NCBI GenBank assembly: GCA_029218825.1 | Contig: JAQXSC010000037.1 | Span: 1-32,913, forward strand | Direction: 5' to 3' | Source: Oscillospiraceae bacterium | Lineage (GTDB): Bacteria > Bacillota > Clostridia > Oscillospirales > Acutalibacteraceae | Length of the DNA stretch: 32,913 nucleotides | Part shown: positions 22,599 to 31,290 of the stretch, one piece after another | Layout: each line of letters starts with the position of its first letter | How positions within the stretch are numbered: the first letter of the stretch is position 1 | Program-made: the position numbers and the translations under genes | The notes under the pieces: model-generated | What the model was told of the DNA's origin: nothing | Databases searched by the model: none | Seen by the model: the letters and a program-made list of their open reading frames with translations, nothing else

Positions 22599-24593
22599 TT
22601 ATTTCCTTGTTACGTTTTTGTTAGTTACAGTTTTTCTGCTAATTATTTTCTTTGCCGGTACTTTTTTAACCTTTGGTGCTTCCGGCTTAGGTTTTTCAAG
22701 TTTTTCTGCAAGTTTGATAAAACTTACGCTCATTGGCGGAACTGTAACTGATAAAGATTGTCCGCAACCGTGGAGAGCGATATCGTCTGTGAGGATTTTA
22801 TCACCGTTACTTACTCCGCTTCCGCCGTATTTTGTATCGTCTGTGTTAAACACTTCCTTGTAAATGCCGTACACAGGAACACCTATGTGATATTCCTCCT
22901 GTACCATAGGCTGGAAGTTGCACAGTACAATTAAATCATTTCCGCCTTTGTCAATACGCCTGAAAGCGATAACGCTCTTGGAATAATCGTCGTGATATAT
23001 CCAACTAAAGCCCTCCCAATTAAAGTCAACCTGATACAGAGGACTGTTGCTTAAATAGAAGTGATTTAACTCTTTAACAAAGTTTTGGAATACTCTGTTC
23101 TTTTCATTGGCAAGACAGGACCAGTCAATTTCGGTTTTAAAATTCCATTCGCTTTCCTGACCTATTTCGTTACCCATAAAGTTCAGTTTTTTACCGGGAT
23201 GTGCAATCATATATGCAAGAAAAGCCCTTGTCTGTGCAAATTTTAAATCCTCATCCCCGCACATTTTATCCAATAGTGAGTGTTTGCCGTAAACAACTTC
23301 ATCGTGAGATATTGGCAGAATAAAGTTTTCGGAAAATGCGTAGAAAAAACTGAAAGTAAGGCTGTCGTGATTGAAAGGTCTCCAAAGTGGATCCAAGGAC
23401 ATATAGTGGAGCATATCGTTCATCCAGCCCATATTCCACTTGTAGTCAAAACCTAAACCGCCAACGTTAATTGGCTTTGAAACCATAGGCCAAGAGGTGC
23501 TTTCCTCGGCAATCATCATAACCTGTGGGTGATACATATGAACAACTGTGTTGAGCCTTTGCAAAAATTCAACTGCCTCAAGGTTTTCTTTACCGCCGAA
23601 TTTGTTAGGCTCCCATTGTCCGTTAGGGCGGTTGTAGTCAAGGTAAAGCATAGCCGCAACGGCGTCAACTCTTATGCCGTCAAAATGATATTGCTCTATC
23701 CAGAACATAGCGCTTGATATAAGGAAACTGATTACCTCATATCTGGCATAATCGAATACAAGAGTACCCCATTCCTTATGCTCTGCTTTTAGGGGGTTGT
23801 CATATTCATAGCAACAGGTACCGTCAAATTTTGCAAGGCCGTGAGGGTCTTTGGGGAAATGTGCAGGTACCCAATCAAGAATAACACCAATATTATTTTG
23901 ATGGCATAGGTCGATAAAATACATTAAATCGTGGGGCTCGCCGTATCGTGAGGTAGGGGCGAAGTAGCCTGTAACCTGATAACCCCAACTGTCATCAAGG
24001 GGATATTCGGTAATAGGCATAAGTTCAATGTGAGTATATCCCATTTCTTTAACATAGGGGATAAGTTCCTCACCGAGTTTTTTATAACTAAAGAAGTTTC
24101 CGTCCTGATACTTTCTCCAAGAGCCTGCGTGAATTTCATAAATGTTTACAGGCTGTTCCTTGTGTGGATTTTCGTGCTTGTATTTATACCACTCCTCGTC
24201 TTTCCAAACGTAGTTTTTCAGGTTATATACTATGGATGAACTGTCAGGTCGTGTTTCCGTGTGGAAGGCATAGGGGTCAGACTTGATAACCTTTTCAAAC
24301 CAAGGTGTTTCAATACAGTATTTGTATCGGCAAAATTCTTCCAACCCTTCAATAAATAATTCCCATACGCCTTTGTCACCGATTTTATACATATAGTTGG
24401 CTGTATTGTCCCAGTCATTGAAAGGCCCTACAACAGAAACAGACAGCGCGTCAGGAGCCCATACACGAAAAACTATACCTTGTCTGTTGTCCCAATTAAC
24501 AATATGAGCCCCAAGCAAATCATATGCCCTTATAGAATCACCGTCGTGGAAAAGTTCCAACGCAGAACGAGTGTCCTCAAAGTTATAGTTCAT
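22599..24593 (-). CDS. glgB: 1,4-alpha-glucan branching enzyme GlgB
   Basis: A 664-aa GH13 branching enzyme that creates alpha-1,6 branches. An N-terminal CBM48-type domain (about 15-110) is followed by the catalytic barrel. Visible GH13 regions are D-W-V-P-A-H-F at 240-246, R-V-D-A-V with nucleophile Asp310, A-E-E-S with acid Glu363, and S-H-D-E-V near 430. The C-terminus ends in an unusual Lys/Pro-rich tail of about 35 residues. The start is ATG 24593, preceded by AGAGGAG; a longer reading frame to 24755 would include the promoter and is rejected. First gene of the glycogen operon. Confidence 0.93.
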   Translation of the reverse strand: MNYNFEDTRSALELFHDGDSIRAYDLLGAHIVNWDNRQGIVFRVWAPDALSVSVVGPFNDWDNTANYMYKIGDKGVWELFIEGLEEFCRYKYCIETPWFEKVIKSDPYAFHTETRPDSSSIVYNLKNYVWKDEEWYKYKHENPHKEQPVNIYEIHAGSWRKYQDGNFFSYKKLGEELIPYVKEMGYTHIELMPITEYPLDDSWGYQVTGYFAPTSRYGEPHDLMYFIDLCHQNNIGVILDWVPAHFPKDPHGLAKFDGTCCYEYDNPLKAEHKEWGTLVFDYARYEVISFLISSAMFWIEQYHFDGIRVDAVAAMLYLDYNRPNGQWEPNKFGGKENLEAVEFLQRLNTVVHMYHPQVMMIAEESTSWPMVSKPINVGGLGFDYKWNMGWMNDMLHYMSLDPLWRPFNHDSLTFSFFYAFSENFILPISHDEVVYGKHSLLDKMCGDEDLKFAQTRAFLAYMIAHPGKKLNFMGNEIGQESEWNFKTEIDWSCLANEKNRVFQNFVKELNHFYLSNSPLYQVDFNWEGFSWIYHDDYSKSVIAFRRIDKGGNDLIVLCNFQPMVQEEYHIGVPVYGIYKEVFNTDDTKYGGSGVSNGDKILTDDIALHGCGQSLSVTVPPMSVSFIKLAEKLEKPKPEAPKVKKVPAKKIISRKTVTNKNVTRK

Positions 24594-24660
24594 AAGTATC
24601 ACTCCTCTTTCATAAAAATAAAAATGCAAACAAACTCCCATTAAACATATATATAGATAT

Positions 24661-24689
24661 ATAATACCATTAATACCTGCTAAATTCAA
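24661..24689 (-). promoter_or_regulatory. Promoter of the glycogen operon
   Basis: On the minus strand TTGAAT (24689-24684), 17-bp spacer, TATTAT (24666-24661), followed by a leader of about 60 nt before glgB. Confidence 0.75.
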
Positions 24690-24753
24690 GTAAAAATATA
24701 AAATTGAAGTAAAATTTTTCAGCCTTTTTTGTGTAGAATTGCTAAATAAATGC

Positions 24754-24783
24754 AAAAAACGGCAGAGGACAAACCTCCGCCGT
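24754..24783 (-). terminator. Terminator of the membrane-protein cassette
   Basis: On the minus strand ACGGCGGAGG pairs with CCTCTGCCGT (one G-U) and is followed by a T run. The core is nearly the same as the terminator at 28108-28139. Confidence 0.85.
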
Positions 24784-24893
24784 TAGATTTTTATATCTAT
24801 GTATCAATTATGCCTACATATCAGATGTTTAATTCGCAGTTCGTATTCTGAATTGCAACTGAATATTGTAATACATATATAAGAATTTAATAT

Positions 24894-25697
24894 TCATATA
24901 AATGAAATCTTTAAAATAAAATAGCATAAAATAAACACTGCTAATGAGCCAAAAACAAGAATATTCATTCTCTTATATTTAGTTATCACATCAGCAGTTT
25001 CACTTTGTTTTTTGTATTTATTATATACTTTAATATTAACAACATATAAAACTGTAAATATCACTAAAGAGAACACATAAGAAAAATTTATCATAAAGTT
25101 ACACAGGTCTTTTCCTACTTGTGTTGTGGCATTAAAGTATAAGAATACACAACAAAAAGTTACTGCTATAACAAGAACCGCTATTCCGGAGAGGAAATTA
25201 CCTCTTAATTTATCATAGGTAATAATTTGATTGCTTTTATTTCTATGTTTTCTATGCTTAATTGCTTCAATGGAAAACATAATTGCGGAAGCAACCAAAT
25301 AAATCAACATAGAATAGTAATAGTATTCTTTAAATGAATTTTTTTCAAAATCAAGTAAACTTGATACAATAGAAGAAAAAGAACATATAAAGAGCCACCA
25401 ACTGAGGGAAAAAGAAAATGTTGGAAATTTGTCGTTTTTAGATTTAAGTATTTCCCTGCCTGTCATAATCAGCAGGAATATTGTAACTAATATAATTGCG
25501 ACAAATGCAACTATATCCCTTAATTGTATATTCTCGCAAATACGTTGATAGGGTAATAAAATAAAGTATATATTAGTAATACTATCAAACAAGTTTTTTG
25601 ATATTGCGGAATATATTATACTAAAAATTGTTGATATGGTTCCGACAAAAATCAAAAGTAAGCATAAAATTGAAGCAATCGATTTTTTATTTTTCAT
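24894..25697 (-). CDS. Hypothetical 7-helix membrane protein (cassette family, member A)
   Basis: A 267-aa protein I cannot assign to a known family. About seven hydrophobic helices (near 8-30, 58-80, 94-115, 127-148, 170-192, 203-224, 246-266). After helix 2 it has G-R-E-I-L-K-S-K-N-D-K-F-P followed by an aromatic helix W-W-L-F...S-S-I, which aligns with R-E-L-F-D-S-K-I-E-K-S-P in the 27241-28029 protein; the two are paralogs. No catalytic or transport motif is visible. GGGGGA precedes the ATG. Last gene of a four-gene cassette with visibly lower G+C than glg and gap. Confidence 0.6.
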   Translation of the reverse strand: MKNKKSIASILCLLLIFVGTISTIFSIIYSAISKNLFDSITNIYFILLPYQRICENIQLRDIVAFVAIILVTIFLLIMTGREILKSKNDKFPTFSFSLSWWLFICSFSSIVSSLLDFEKNSFKEYYYYSMLIYLVASAIMFSIEAIKHRKHRNKSNQIITYDKLRGNFLSGIAVLVIAVTFCCVFLYFNATTQVGKDLCNFMINFSYVFSLVIFTVLYVVNIKVYNKYKKQSETADVITKYKRMNILVFGSLAVFILCYFILKISFI

Positions 25698-25716
25698 TTA
25701 CATCCCCCAATTTTCT

Positions 25717-25764
25717 CTTTATATATCTGAACGTAGCATCTGTTAAAAAGATTATTAACAGTTA
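25717..25764 (-). repeat. 48-bp intercistronic repeat, copy A
   Basis: 47 of 48 bases are identical to 27203-27250. It contains the inverted repeat CTGTTAA...TTAACAG and lies between a stop codon and the next gene's ribosome site. There is no T tract, so it is not a typical terminator. Confidence 0.85.
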
Positions 25765-26310
25765 GAAAATTCCGTAGTTACTTAATAGTTTTGCGTATAT
25801 ATCAGGTAGTGGTATAAACATATTTATTATTACAAACAGCGAACATACTGCCATTACACCAATCCCGTAATATGCAATTATTTTATAATAGTTCTTAGTA
25901 CTTGCTAACGAGTTGTTGCCGATATTATAGGAAACATTACGACTTCTTTTACGTATTAAATAAGAAACATATATCCATATTCTGCCGAAATATGTAAATA
26001 TAAAGGCTAAATTTACCGCAACATTAGTACCGCTGTTGCCTAAAAATCCCCAAAAGGGAAGAGGATAAATCAGAACTACGGCAATCAGTAATGAAACTGC
26101 TACAGCCACATTTCCCTTTTCAACATTTTGAGCATATTTTTTCCATATTATGTATGTAGTTACAAAGGCTGTTGCCATTGACAACAAACCAAATATAATT
26201 GCCTCAAACATTCTGTTGCCTATAAAAGACATACTTATTCTCAATAAAACGAAAAGTAACATATTTATTGCAAATGTTGCTACATCAACTATTAATATTT
26301 TTTTGTTCAT
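25762..26310 (-). CDS. Hypothetical 5-helix membrane protein (cassette member B)
   Basis: A 182-aa membrane protein of unknown family, with about five helices: an N-terminal one (5-28), a second with M-A-T-A-F-V-T-T-Y-I-I-W (37-56), a third around 69-88, a fourth near 98-118, and a last around 145-166. A basic R-K-R-S-R loop precedes the last helix. It is shorter than and not evidently homologous to the other three cassette proteins. GGAGGT is 11-12 nt upstream of the start. Its stop lies within the 48-bp repeat copy A. Confidence 0.6.
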   Translation of the reverse strand: MNKKILIVDVATFAINMLLFVLLRISMSFIGNRMFEAIIFGLLSMATAFVTTYIIWKKYAQNVEKGNVAVAVSLLIAVVLIYPLPFWGFLGNSGTNVAVNLAFIFTYFGRIWIYVSYLIRKRSRNVSYNIGNNSLASTKNYYKIIAYYGIGVMAVCSLFVIINMFIPLPDIYAKLLSNYGIF

Positions 26311-26380
26311 ATTACTTGTATACCTCCAAATTCACTAATAGCATCTAAAAACTCCATTCATATGATTAAAAAACACGTTA

Positions 26381-27196
26381 TCAAAATATTACAAAAGCAT
26401 TAATTGATATTACCGCGATTTCGATAACTATTGCAATGATTTGTTTTATGATTGTAACTAATAAAAAATTTTTGTTTGGCGGTTGTATTGATTTTTTTAT
26501 GTTGTAATAATAAAAAACCGATAAACCTAAAATTGCAATACAGGCAGATGAAAAAATAAACAGCATTAAGATATCCAACTCAATCATACTGTCGTTATTG
26601 GGGTTTGTTAATTTTGTGTCCCCGAAATAATGCATCCAAAAATTCAGTACAGCGCCAAAAACAGCAATACAAATACTTGCATTGGCATATTTTTTAATCT
26701 GATTGTAATTTCTAACTACAAGATTTCTGTTAAACTGTCTAAAGTAGTCATATTTTGTTAACGATAAGATTAGAATTGCAAAGAAAAATATAATGTTTGA
26801 ATATATATTAACTAAAGAGCAATAGGGGACATAAGTAAAATGAAAACAAAAGAACAGCATATAACTTAATAAACTTATTCCCAACCACAGAGCATTTATC
26901 AGCGGTGCTTTTGGTGTACCGCTGTCTATGGTAACTAATGCTTTAGTTGATTTCAAGAATAAAAATATCGTTATCGTTGCAAACAATATCAATGGAATAA
27001 TATTAAAAATATTACCGCCGTTTAACAGATAATAAACCGGCACAAACCATGGTGCATAACTGTTAAAAAATATACAATTACAGTTATTTATAAGTTCAAA
27101 AACAACATTTACTATTGTAGTAATTATTGCAACTCCTTGATATGCAATCAAAAAGTAAGATATGTACTTAATTATTTTTTCTTTTTTAGTCATCAA
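26381..27196 (-). CDS. Hypothetical 7-helix membrane protein (cassette family, member C)
   Basis: A 271-aa membrane protein with about seven helices. The N-terminal segment A-Y-Q-G-V-A-I-I-T-T-I-V-N-V-V-F matches I-Y-Q-G-A-L-I-L-S-T-M-V-N-L-I-F of the 27241-28029 protein, and a charged loop after helix 2 is followed by W-L-G-I-S-L-L-S, so the two are paralogs of the same size and topology. No known domain is recognised. AAAGGA precedes the start, within a spacer that contains copy B of the 48-bp repeat. Confidence 0.6.
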   Translation of the reverse strand: MMTKKEKIIKYISYFLIAYQGVAIITTIVNVVFELINNCNCIFFNSYAPWFVPVYYLLNGGNIFNIIPLILFATITIFLFLKSTKALVTIDSGTPKAPLINALWLGISLLSYMLFFCFHFTYVPYCSLVNIYSNIIFFFAILILSLTKYDYFRQFNRNLVVRNYNQIKKYANASICIAVFGAVLNFWMHYFGDTKLTNPNNDSMIELDILMLFIFSSACIAILGLSVFYYYNIKKSIQPPNKNFLLVTIIKQIIAIVIEIAVISINAFVIF

Positions 27197-27202
27197 AATT
27201 TC

Positions 27203-27250
27203 CTTTATATATCTGAACGTAACATCTGTTAAAAAGATTATTAACAGTTA
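27203..27250 (-). repeat. 48-bp intercistronic repeat, copy B
   Basis: Second copy of the 48-bp repeat, differing from copy A by one base. It begins inside the last codons of the upstream gene and ends just before the ribosome site of the downstream gene. Confidence 0.85.
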
Positions 27251-28029
27251 AAAATGAATGTAATAACTGCAAAAATGACAAACAACGCACAAGATAAAAT
27301 TTGCAATGTATTTAGTTTTTTCATAAATCCTGTAGGTGCTTTCTCGCCATTTTTCTCAATTTTTTTGCAATCAAAAATTGTACCTAAAAATACAATAATT
27401 GCTAAAACGCCTATAATCGAATATAGTCCGTATAAAAACATCAGATTAGCAATTTCAAAATACATTAGATAAAAACACAACAACAAAGCACCTAATTCAA
27501 TAACCGGCAATCCTTTTGCTGTCCTCTCAATTTGCTTATAACTCTTTGGTGACATTTGGAAATTCTCCGGTAGAGAGTCTGCGTTACTTGAGTTTGAATT
27601 ATTTCTTATTGCTTTATTTTGTTGGGACCATTTTAAAAGCAAAACAACAAGCATTATAACTAATAATATCATTTGGAATATACAAATACTTATCGTTTTT
27701 CCGTAAATTAAAATAGAGGTGAATGAAGAAAGCAAAACCCAAAAGAAGTTCATTAAAAAGAAAGGTGATTTCTCTATTTTGCTATCAAATAATTCTCTTG
27801 TTGATAAAATGTAGAAAGTAATTGTAACAACCAAGAATAAAGCAAGAACAAACAAATCTAAAGGACTTCCGCTATGTATAAACTTATCATAAGGAGTTAG
27901 AATACTTGGAATGCTAAAATAGAAACTTTCAATATTTCCCATACAAATATTGAATATCAAATTTACCATTGTTGATAAAATAAGTGCTCCTTGATAGATT
28001 GTAAAAATATAATAAAACACCTTTTTCAT
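27241..28029 (-). CDS. Hypothetical 7-helix membrane protein (cassette family, member D)
   Basis: A 262-aa membrane protein, first gene of the cassette. It has about seven helices and the family signature S-T-R-E-L-F-D-S-K-I-E-K-S-P after helix 2, then F-W-V-L-L-S-S-F-T-S-I-L. A polar central loop (about 140-170) is rich in Asn/Ser. Function unknown. GAGGAA precedes the start. No good sigma-A promoter was found in the short gap to the gap terminator, so either read-through or a non-canonical promoter drives the cassette. Confidence 0.6.
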   Translation of the reverse strand: MKKVFYYIFTIYQGALILSTMVNLIFNICMGNIESFYFSIPSILTPYDKFIHSGSPLDLFVLALFLVVTITFYILSTRELFDSKIEKSPFFLMNFFWVLLSSFTSILIYGKTISICIFQMILLVIMLVVLLLKWSQQNKAIRNNSNSSNADSLPENFQMSPKSYKQIERTAKGLPVIELGALLLCFYLMYFEIANLMFLYGLYSIIGVLAIIVFLGTIFDCKKIEKNGEKAPTGFMKKLNTLQILSCALFVIFAVITFIFNC

Positions 28030-28107
28030 TTGTTTATTCCTCGATTATGTTTTGATTTTCCAAGTTGTTGATTGTGGAAAGTCAGTTGCAAATTTCTAAA
28101 ATTATGG

Positions 28108-28139
28108 AAAAATAAGGCAGAGGACAAGCCTCTGCCTTA
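28108..28139 (-). terminator. Terminator of gap
   Basis: On the minus strand TAAGGCAGAGG pairs perfectly with CCTCTGCCTTA (loop of 5) and is followed by TTTTT. The core is shared with the terminator at 24754-24783. Confidence 0.9.
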
Positions 28140-28157
28140 ATTAAGTTTAAGTTGTGA

Positions 28158-29189
28158 TTAGCCTAATTCAGCGAAATACTTAATTGTTCTAACCATCTGG
28201 CTTGTGTAGCTGTTCTCGTTATCGTACCAAGAAACAACCTGTACCTCGTATAGGTCATCAGCAATCTTTGATACCATTGTCTGAGTAGCGTCAAACAATG
28301 AGCCGTATCTCATACCGATAACGTCAGAAGAAACGATTGGATCCTCGTTGTAACCGAAAGACTCGGAAGCAGCAGCCTTCATAGCAGCGTTGATGCCTTC
28401 AACTGTAACGTCAGCACCCTTAACAACTGCTGTTAAGATTGTTGTAGAACCTGTTGGAACAGGAACACGCTGTGCAGAACCGATTAGTTTGCCGTTTAAC
28501 TCAGGAATTACAAGACCGATAGCCTTAGCTGCACCTGTTGAGTTAGGAACGATGTTAGCAGCACCTGCTCTTGCTCTTCTCTTGTCGCCCTTTCTGTGAG
28601 GACCGTCAAGAATCATCTGGTCGCCTGTGTAAGCGTGGATTGTTGACATAATACCGCTCTGGATTTCAGCATACTTGTTTAGAGTATCAGCCATAGGAGC
28701 AAGGCAGTTTGTTGTACAGGAAGCAGCGGAGATGATAGTGTCATCTGCTGTTAATGTACCCTCGTTTACGCTGTAAACGATTGTCTTTAGGTCGTTACCT
28801 GCAGGAGCAGAAATAACAACTTTTTTAGCACCTGCGTCAATGTGAGCCTGTGATTTAGCCTTTGAGCAATAGAAACCTGTGCACTCTAAAACTACGTCAA
28901 CGCCTAACTCACCCCAAGGTAATTCAGCAGCGTTTGGCTTAGCATAGATTGTGATTTCTTTTCCGTCAACGATGATTGAACCTTCGCCTGCCTCAACAGT
29001 GTGAAGACCCTCGCCGATTCTACCGCAGAAACCGCCCTGAGCAGTATCATACTTTAGTAGGTTAGCAAGCATTGCCGGATCTGTTAGATCGTTGATAGCA
29101 ACGATTTCATAACCCTCTGCGTCAAACATCTGTCTGAAAGCAAGACGGCCGATACGACCGAAGCCGTTAATTGCAACTTTTACTGACAT
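28158..29189 (-). CDS. gap: Glyceraldehyde-3-phosphate dehydrogenase, type I
   Basis: A 343-aa glycolytic enzyme. The NAD domain starts [20 protein letters not shown] near 31-37 carries the Asp typical of NAD-preferring enzymes. The catalytic segment S-C-T-T-N-C has the nucleophile Cys158, and H-A-Y-T-G-D-Q supplies the catalytic His region; P-R-x-K-G-D and [17 protein letters not shown] are intact. AGGAGG is upstream of the ATG. Single gene, own promoter and terminator. Confidence 0.96.
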   Translation of the reverse strand: MSVKVAINGFGRIGRLAFRQMFDAEGYEIVAINDLTDPAMLANLLKYDTAQGGFCGRIGEGLHTVEAGEGSIIVDGKEITIYAKPNAAELPWGELGVDVVLECTGFYCSKAKSQAHIDAGAKKVVISAPAGNDLKTIVYSVNEGTLTADDTIISAASCTTNCLAPMADTLNKYAEIQSGIMSTIHAYTGDQMILDGPHRKGDKRRARAGAANIVPNSTGAAKAIGLVIPELNGKLIGSAQRVPVPTGSTTILTAVVKGADVTVEGINAAMKAAASESFGYNEDPIVSSDVIGMRYGSLFDATQTMVSKIADDLYEVQVVSWYDNENSYTSQMVRTIKYFAELG

Positions 29190-29223
29190 AATAAAAATTC
29201 CTCCTATTAATTAATTTAACCTA

Positions 29224-29252
29224 ATTATATTGCATTTTCCGTTTAATTTCAA
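29224..29252 (-). promoter_or_regulatory. Promoter of gap
   Basis: On the minus strand TTGAAA (29252-29247), 17-bp spacer, TATAAT (29229-29224). Confidence 0.8.
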
Positions 29253-29265
29253 GCCTTACTTGAAA
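29247..29265. promoter_or_regulatory. Palindromic candidate operator overlapping the gap -35
   Basis: TTTCAAG (29247-29253), 5-bp spacer, CTTGAAA (29259-29265): perfect 7-bp arms covering the -35 hexamer. The regulator is unknown. Confidence 0.5.
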
Positions 29266-29384
29266 AAATACAGAAAAATTTGCTATATTTACAAATTTTA
29301 TTGCCAATACCGTAAATATAGGGTATTTTTAACAATTTTAATTCTAAATAGTAATTATTTATTGAGATTACTCCCATTAAATTC

Positions 29385-29413
29385 TTGACAATATACAAAT
29401 TTTGATATAAAAT
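29385..29413 (+). promoter_or_regulatory. Promoter of rny
   Basis: TTGACA (29385-29390), 17-bp spacer, TAAAAT (29408-29413). It implies a leader of about 280 nt before rny. Confidence 0.8.
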
Positions 29414-29471
29414 ATGTTTGTATCATATTAAAATGGTACAGAATGGGGTTTATACTACATTCATATTTTTT

Positions 29472-29682
29472 AATCAGACTCGCAAGAGCCGTTATTTATA
29501 GATATTTTTGTGATTAACACTTTTATTATTACTAATATTTTATCTTTTATTTGTTGCAATTAGTTTTTAATTTTAAACTTTTAATTATAAAAATATTTAA
29601 TATTACTGTTAAAACTAAATATCTTGCTTAACGGCACCGAGAGAGTTGATTTTTATTAGTTTAGATTACTAAAAATTATCAA
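29472..29682 (+). ncRNA. Candidate structured 5' leader of rny
   Basis: Three nested helices in one register: P1 AATCA-ACTC (29472-29481, one bulged G) with GAGTTGATT (29643-29651); P2 GCCGTTA (29488-29494) with TAACGGC (29629-29635); P3 AGATATTT (29500-29507) with AAATATCT (29617-29624). The P1/P2 internal loop is purine-rich (GCAAGA against ACCGAGA). A downstream hairpin, TTGAT/ATCAA plus TTAGT/ACTAA (29646-29682), uses the 3' strand of P1 and ends 4-5 nt before the ribosome site, so the two folds exclude each other. I recognise no known riboswitch class; the apical arm is very AT-rich. Regulation is inferred. Confidence 0.5.
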
Positions 29683-29699
29683 ATCAAGGAGGTGTCAAA

Positions 29700-31253
29700 A
29701 TGCCAATAGAAATTTCTATTATTATTGCTGTGGCAACCCTTATTTTAGGCGCATTAATAGGCGTATTTGTGGGTATTGCTTACAGAAAAAATATTGCTGA
29801 AAAAGAAATTGGCAGTGCTGAAGAAGAGGCTAACAAGATTGTCTCCGAGGCTATGAAAACAGCCGAGGCAAAGAAAAAAGAGGCAATTCTTGAGGGCAAA
29901 GACGAGATACACCGCCTGCGTAATGAAAGTGAAAAAGAACTTTCTGACAGACGTAAGGATGTTCAGCGTCAGGAAATACGTATTCAGCAAAAAGAGGAAA
30001 ACCTTGACAAAAAGATTAATAATCTTGAAGTTAAGGAAGAAAAGGTTAATAAGAAGTTAAAAGAAGTAGATTCCAAAATAGCAGAGATTGAACAGATTAA
30101 GAAAAGTCAGTTTGAAATGCTTGAGAGAATCTCAGGTTATACCGCTGAACAGGCTAAGGCATATTTGCTTGAACAACTTGACAGCGAACTTAACCACGAA
30201 AAATCCGTTAAGATTTTGGCTTACGAGGAGCAGTTAAAGGACGAATCCGAACAACTTGCCCGTAACATTATTTCTCTGTCTATTCAGCGTTTGGCGTCGG
30301 AACAGGTTTCCGAGGCAACTGTTTCCGTAGTTGCTTTGCCAAATGACGAAATGAAGGGCAGAATTATCGGCAGAGAGGGACGTAATATCCGTGCTATCGA
30401 AAATGCAACAGGTGTTGATTTAATTATCGACGATACACCGGAGGCTATCACTCTTTCAAGTTTTGAGCCTGTAAGACGTGAGGTTGCAAGAGTTGCCCTT
30501 GAAAAGTTGATTGCAGACGGCCGTATTCACCCTGCAAGAATTGAAGAAATGATTGACAAGGCTCGCAGAGAGGTTGACGCAAAGATTAAGCAAAGCGGTG
30601 AACGTGCTGTTCTTGACACAGGTGTTCGCGGTATCCACCCTGAACTTGTTAAACTGTTAGGTAAACTTCGTTATCGTACAAGTTACGGTCAGAATGTTCT
30701 TGACCATTCTCTTGAAGTTGCTTACATTTCCGGTATGATTGCATCAGAGTTAGGCATTGACCCAACTGTTGCAAAACGTGCAGGACTTCTGCACGATATC
30801 GGTAAGGCTTTAGACCACGAAATGGAAGGAAGCCATATCGAACTCGGCGTTGAGGTTGCTCGTAAGTATAAAGAAAGCGACGCTGTTATTCACGCTATCC
30901 ACGCTCACCACGGTGACGTTGAGGCAAAAACAATCGTTGCCTGTATCGTTCAGGCGGCAGACGCTATTTCAGCGGCTCGCCCCGGTGCAAGACGTGAGAA
31001 TCTTGAAAATTATATCAAACGTTTACAGAAACTCGAGGAAGTTGCATCTTCCTTTGAGGGCGTTGAAAATTCATTTGCTATTCAGGCAGGCCGTGAGATT
31101 AGAATTATGGTAAAACCTGAAGTGGTAAACGATGAGCGTATGGTACCTCTTGCAAGAGAGATTTGCAAAAAGATTGAGGAAGACCTTGAGTATCCCGGTC
31201 AGATAAAGGTAAATATCATACGCGAAGCTCGTGCAGTAGATTTTGCAAAATAA
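29700..31253 (+). CDS. rny: Ribonuclease Y
   Basis: A 517-aa membrane-anchored endoribonuclease that starts mRNA decay and processing in Firmicutes. N-terminal transmembrane helix (about 5-27), long charged coiled coil (about 30-190), KH domain with [12 protein letters not shown] (about 215-226), then the HD domain with H-S-L-E-V, H-D-I-G-K and H-A-H-H-G-D. Full length (family about 515-520). Strong AAGGAGGTG site ahead of ATG 29700. Monocistronic, with a clear promoter, an unusually long leader and a strong terminator. Confidence 0.96.
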   Translation: MPIEISIIIAVATLILGALIGVFVGIAYRKNIAEKEIGSAEEEANKIVSEAMKTAEAKKKEAILEGKDEIHRLRNESEKELSDRRKDVQRQEIRIQQKEENLDKKINNLEVKEEKVNKKLKEVDSKIAEIEQIKKSQFEMLERISGYTAEQAKAYLLEQLDSELNHEKSVKILAYEEQLKDESEQLARNIISLSIQRLASEQVSEATVSVVALPNDEMKGRIIGREGRNIRAIENATGVDLIIDDTPEAITLSSFEPVRREVARVALEKLIADGRIHPARIEEMIDKARREVDAKIKQSGERAVLDTGVRGIHPELVKLLGKLRYRTSYGQNVLDHSLEVAYISGMIASELGIDPTVAKRAGLLHDIGKALDHEMEGSHIELGVEVARKYKESDAVIHAIHAHHGDVEAKTIVACIVQAADAISAARPGARRENLENYIKRLQKLEEVASSFEGVENSFAIQAGREIRIMVKPEVVNDERMVPLAREICKKIEEDLEYPGQIKVNIIREARAVDFAK

Positions 31254-31260
31254 AAAATTC

Positions 31261-31290
31261 CAGCCAACCGATTTTCGGTTGGCTGTTTTT
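31261..31290 (+). terminator. Terminator of rny
   Basis: Perfect 11-bp stem CAGCCAACCGA / TCGGTTGGCTG (31261-31271, 31275-31285) followed by TTTTT. Confidence 0.93.

Larger units (their letters stand above)
29190..29699. other. Divergent gap-rny intergenic region
   Basis: This 510-base AT-rich gap holds the gap promoter and palindrome (29224-29265), a + strand promoter (29385-29413), and a long rny leader with a foldable core (29472-29682). No small gene with a ribosome site was found in it. Confidence 0.75.

Noticed and set aside
24594..24755. 54-residue N-terminal extension of GlgB
   Set aside because: Covers the promoter and ribosome site; the extension is low-complexity hydrophobic sequence unlike GlgB.
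25740..25764. AACAGTTA in the 48-bp repeats considered as LytTR half-sites
   Set aside because: The last consensus positions do not fit, there is no direct-repeat partner at 21 bp, and the location is between genes rather than upstream of a promoter.
29630..29650. GGCACCG in the rny leader, resembling part of a T-box core
   Set aside because: The preceding base gives CGGC rather than the TGGN that pairs with tRNA NCCA, no specifier stem was seen, and rny is not an aminoacyl or amino-acid gene.
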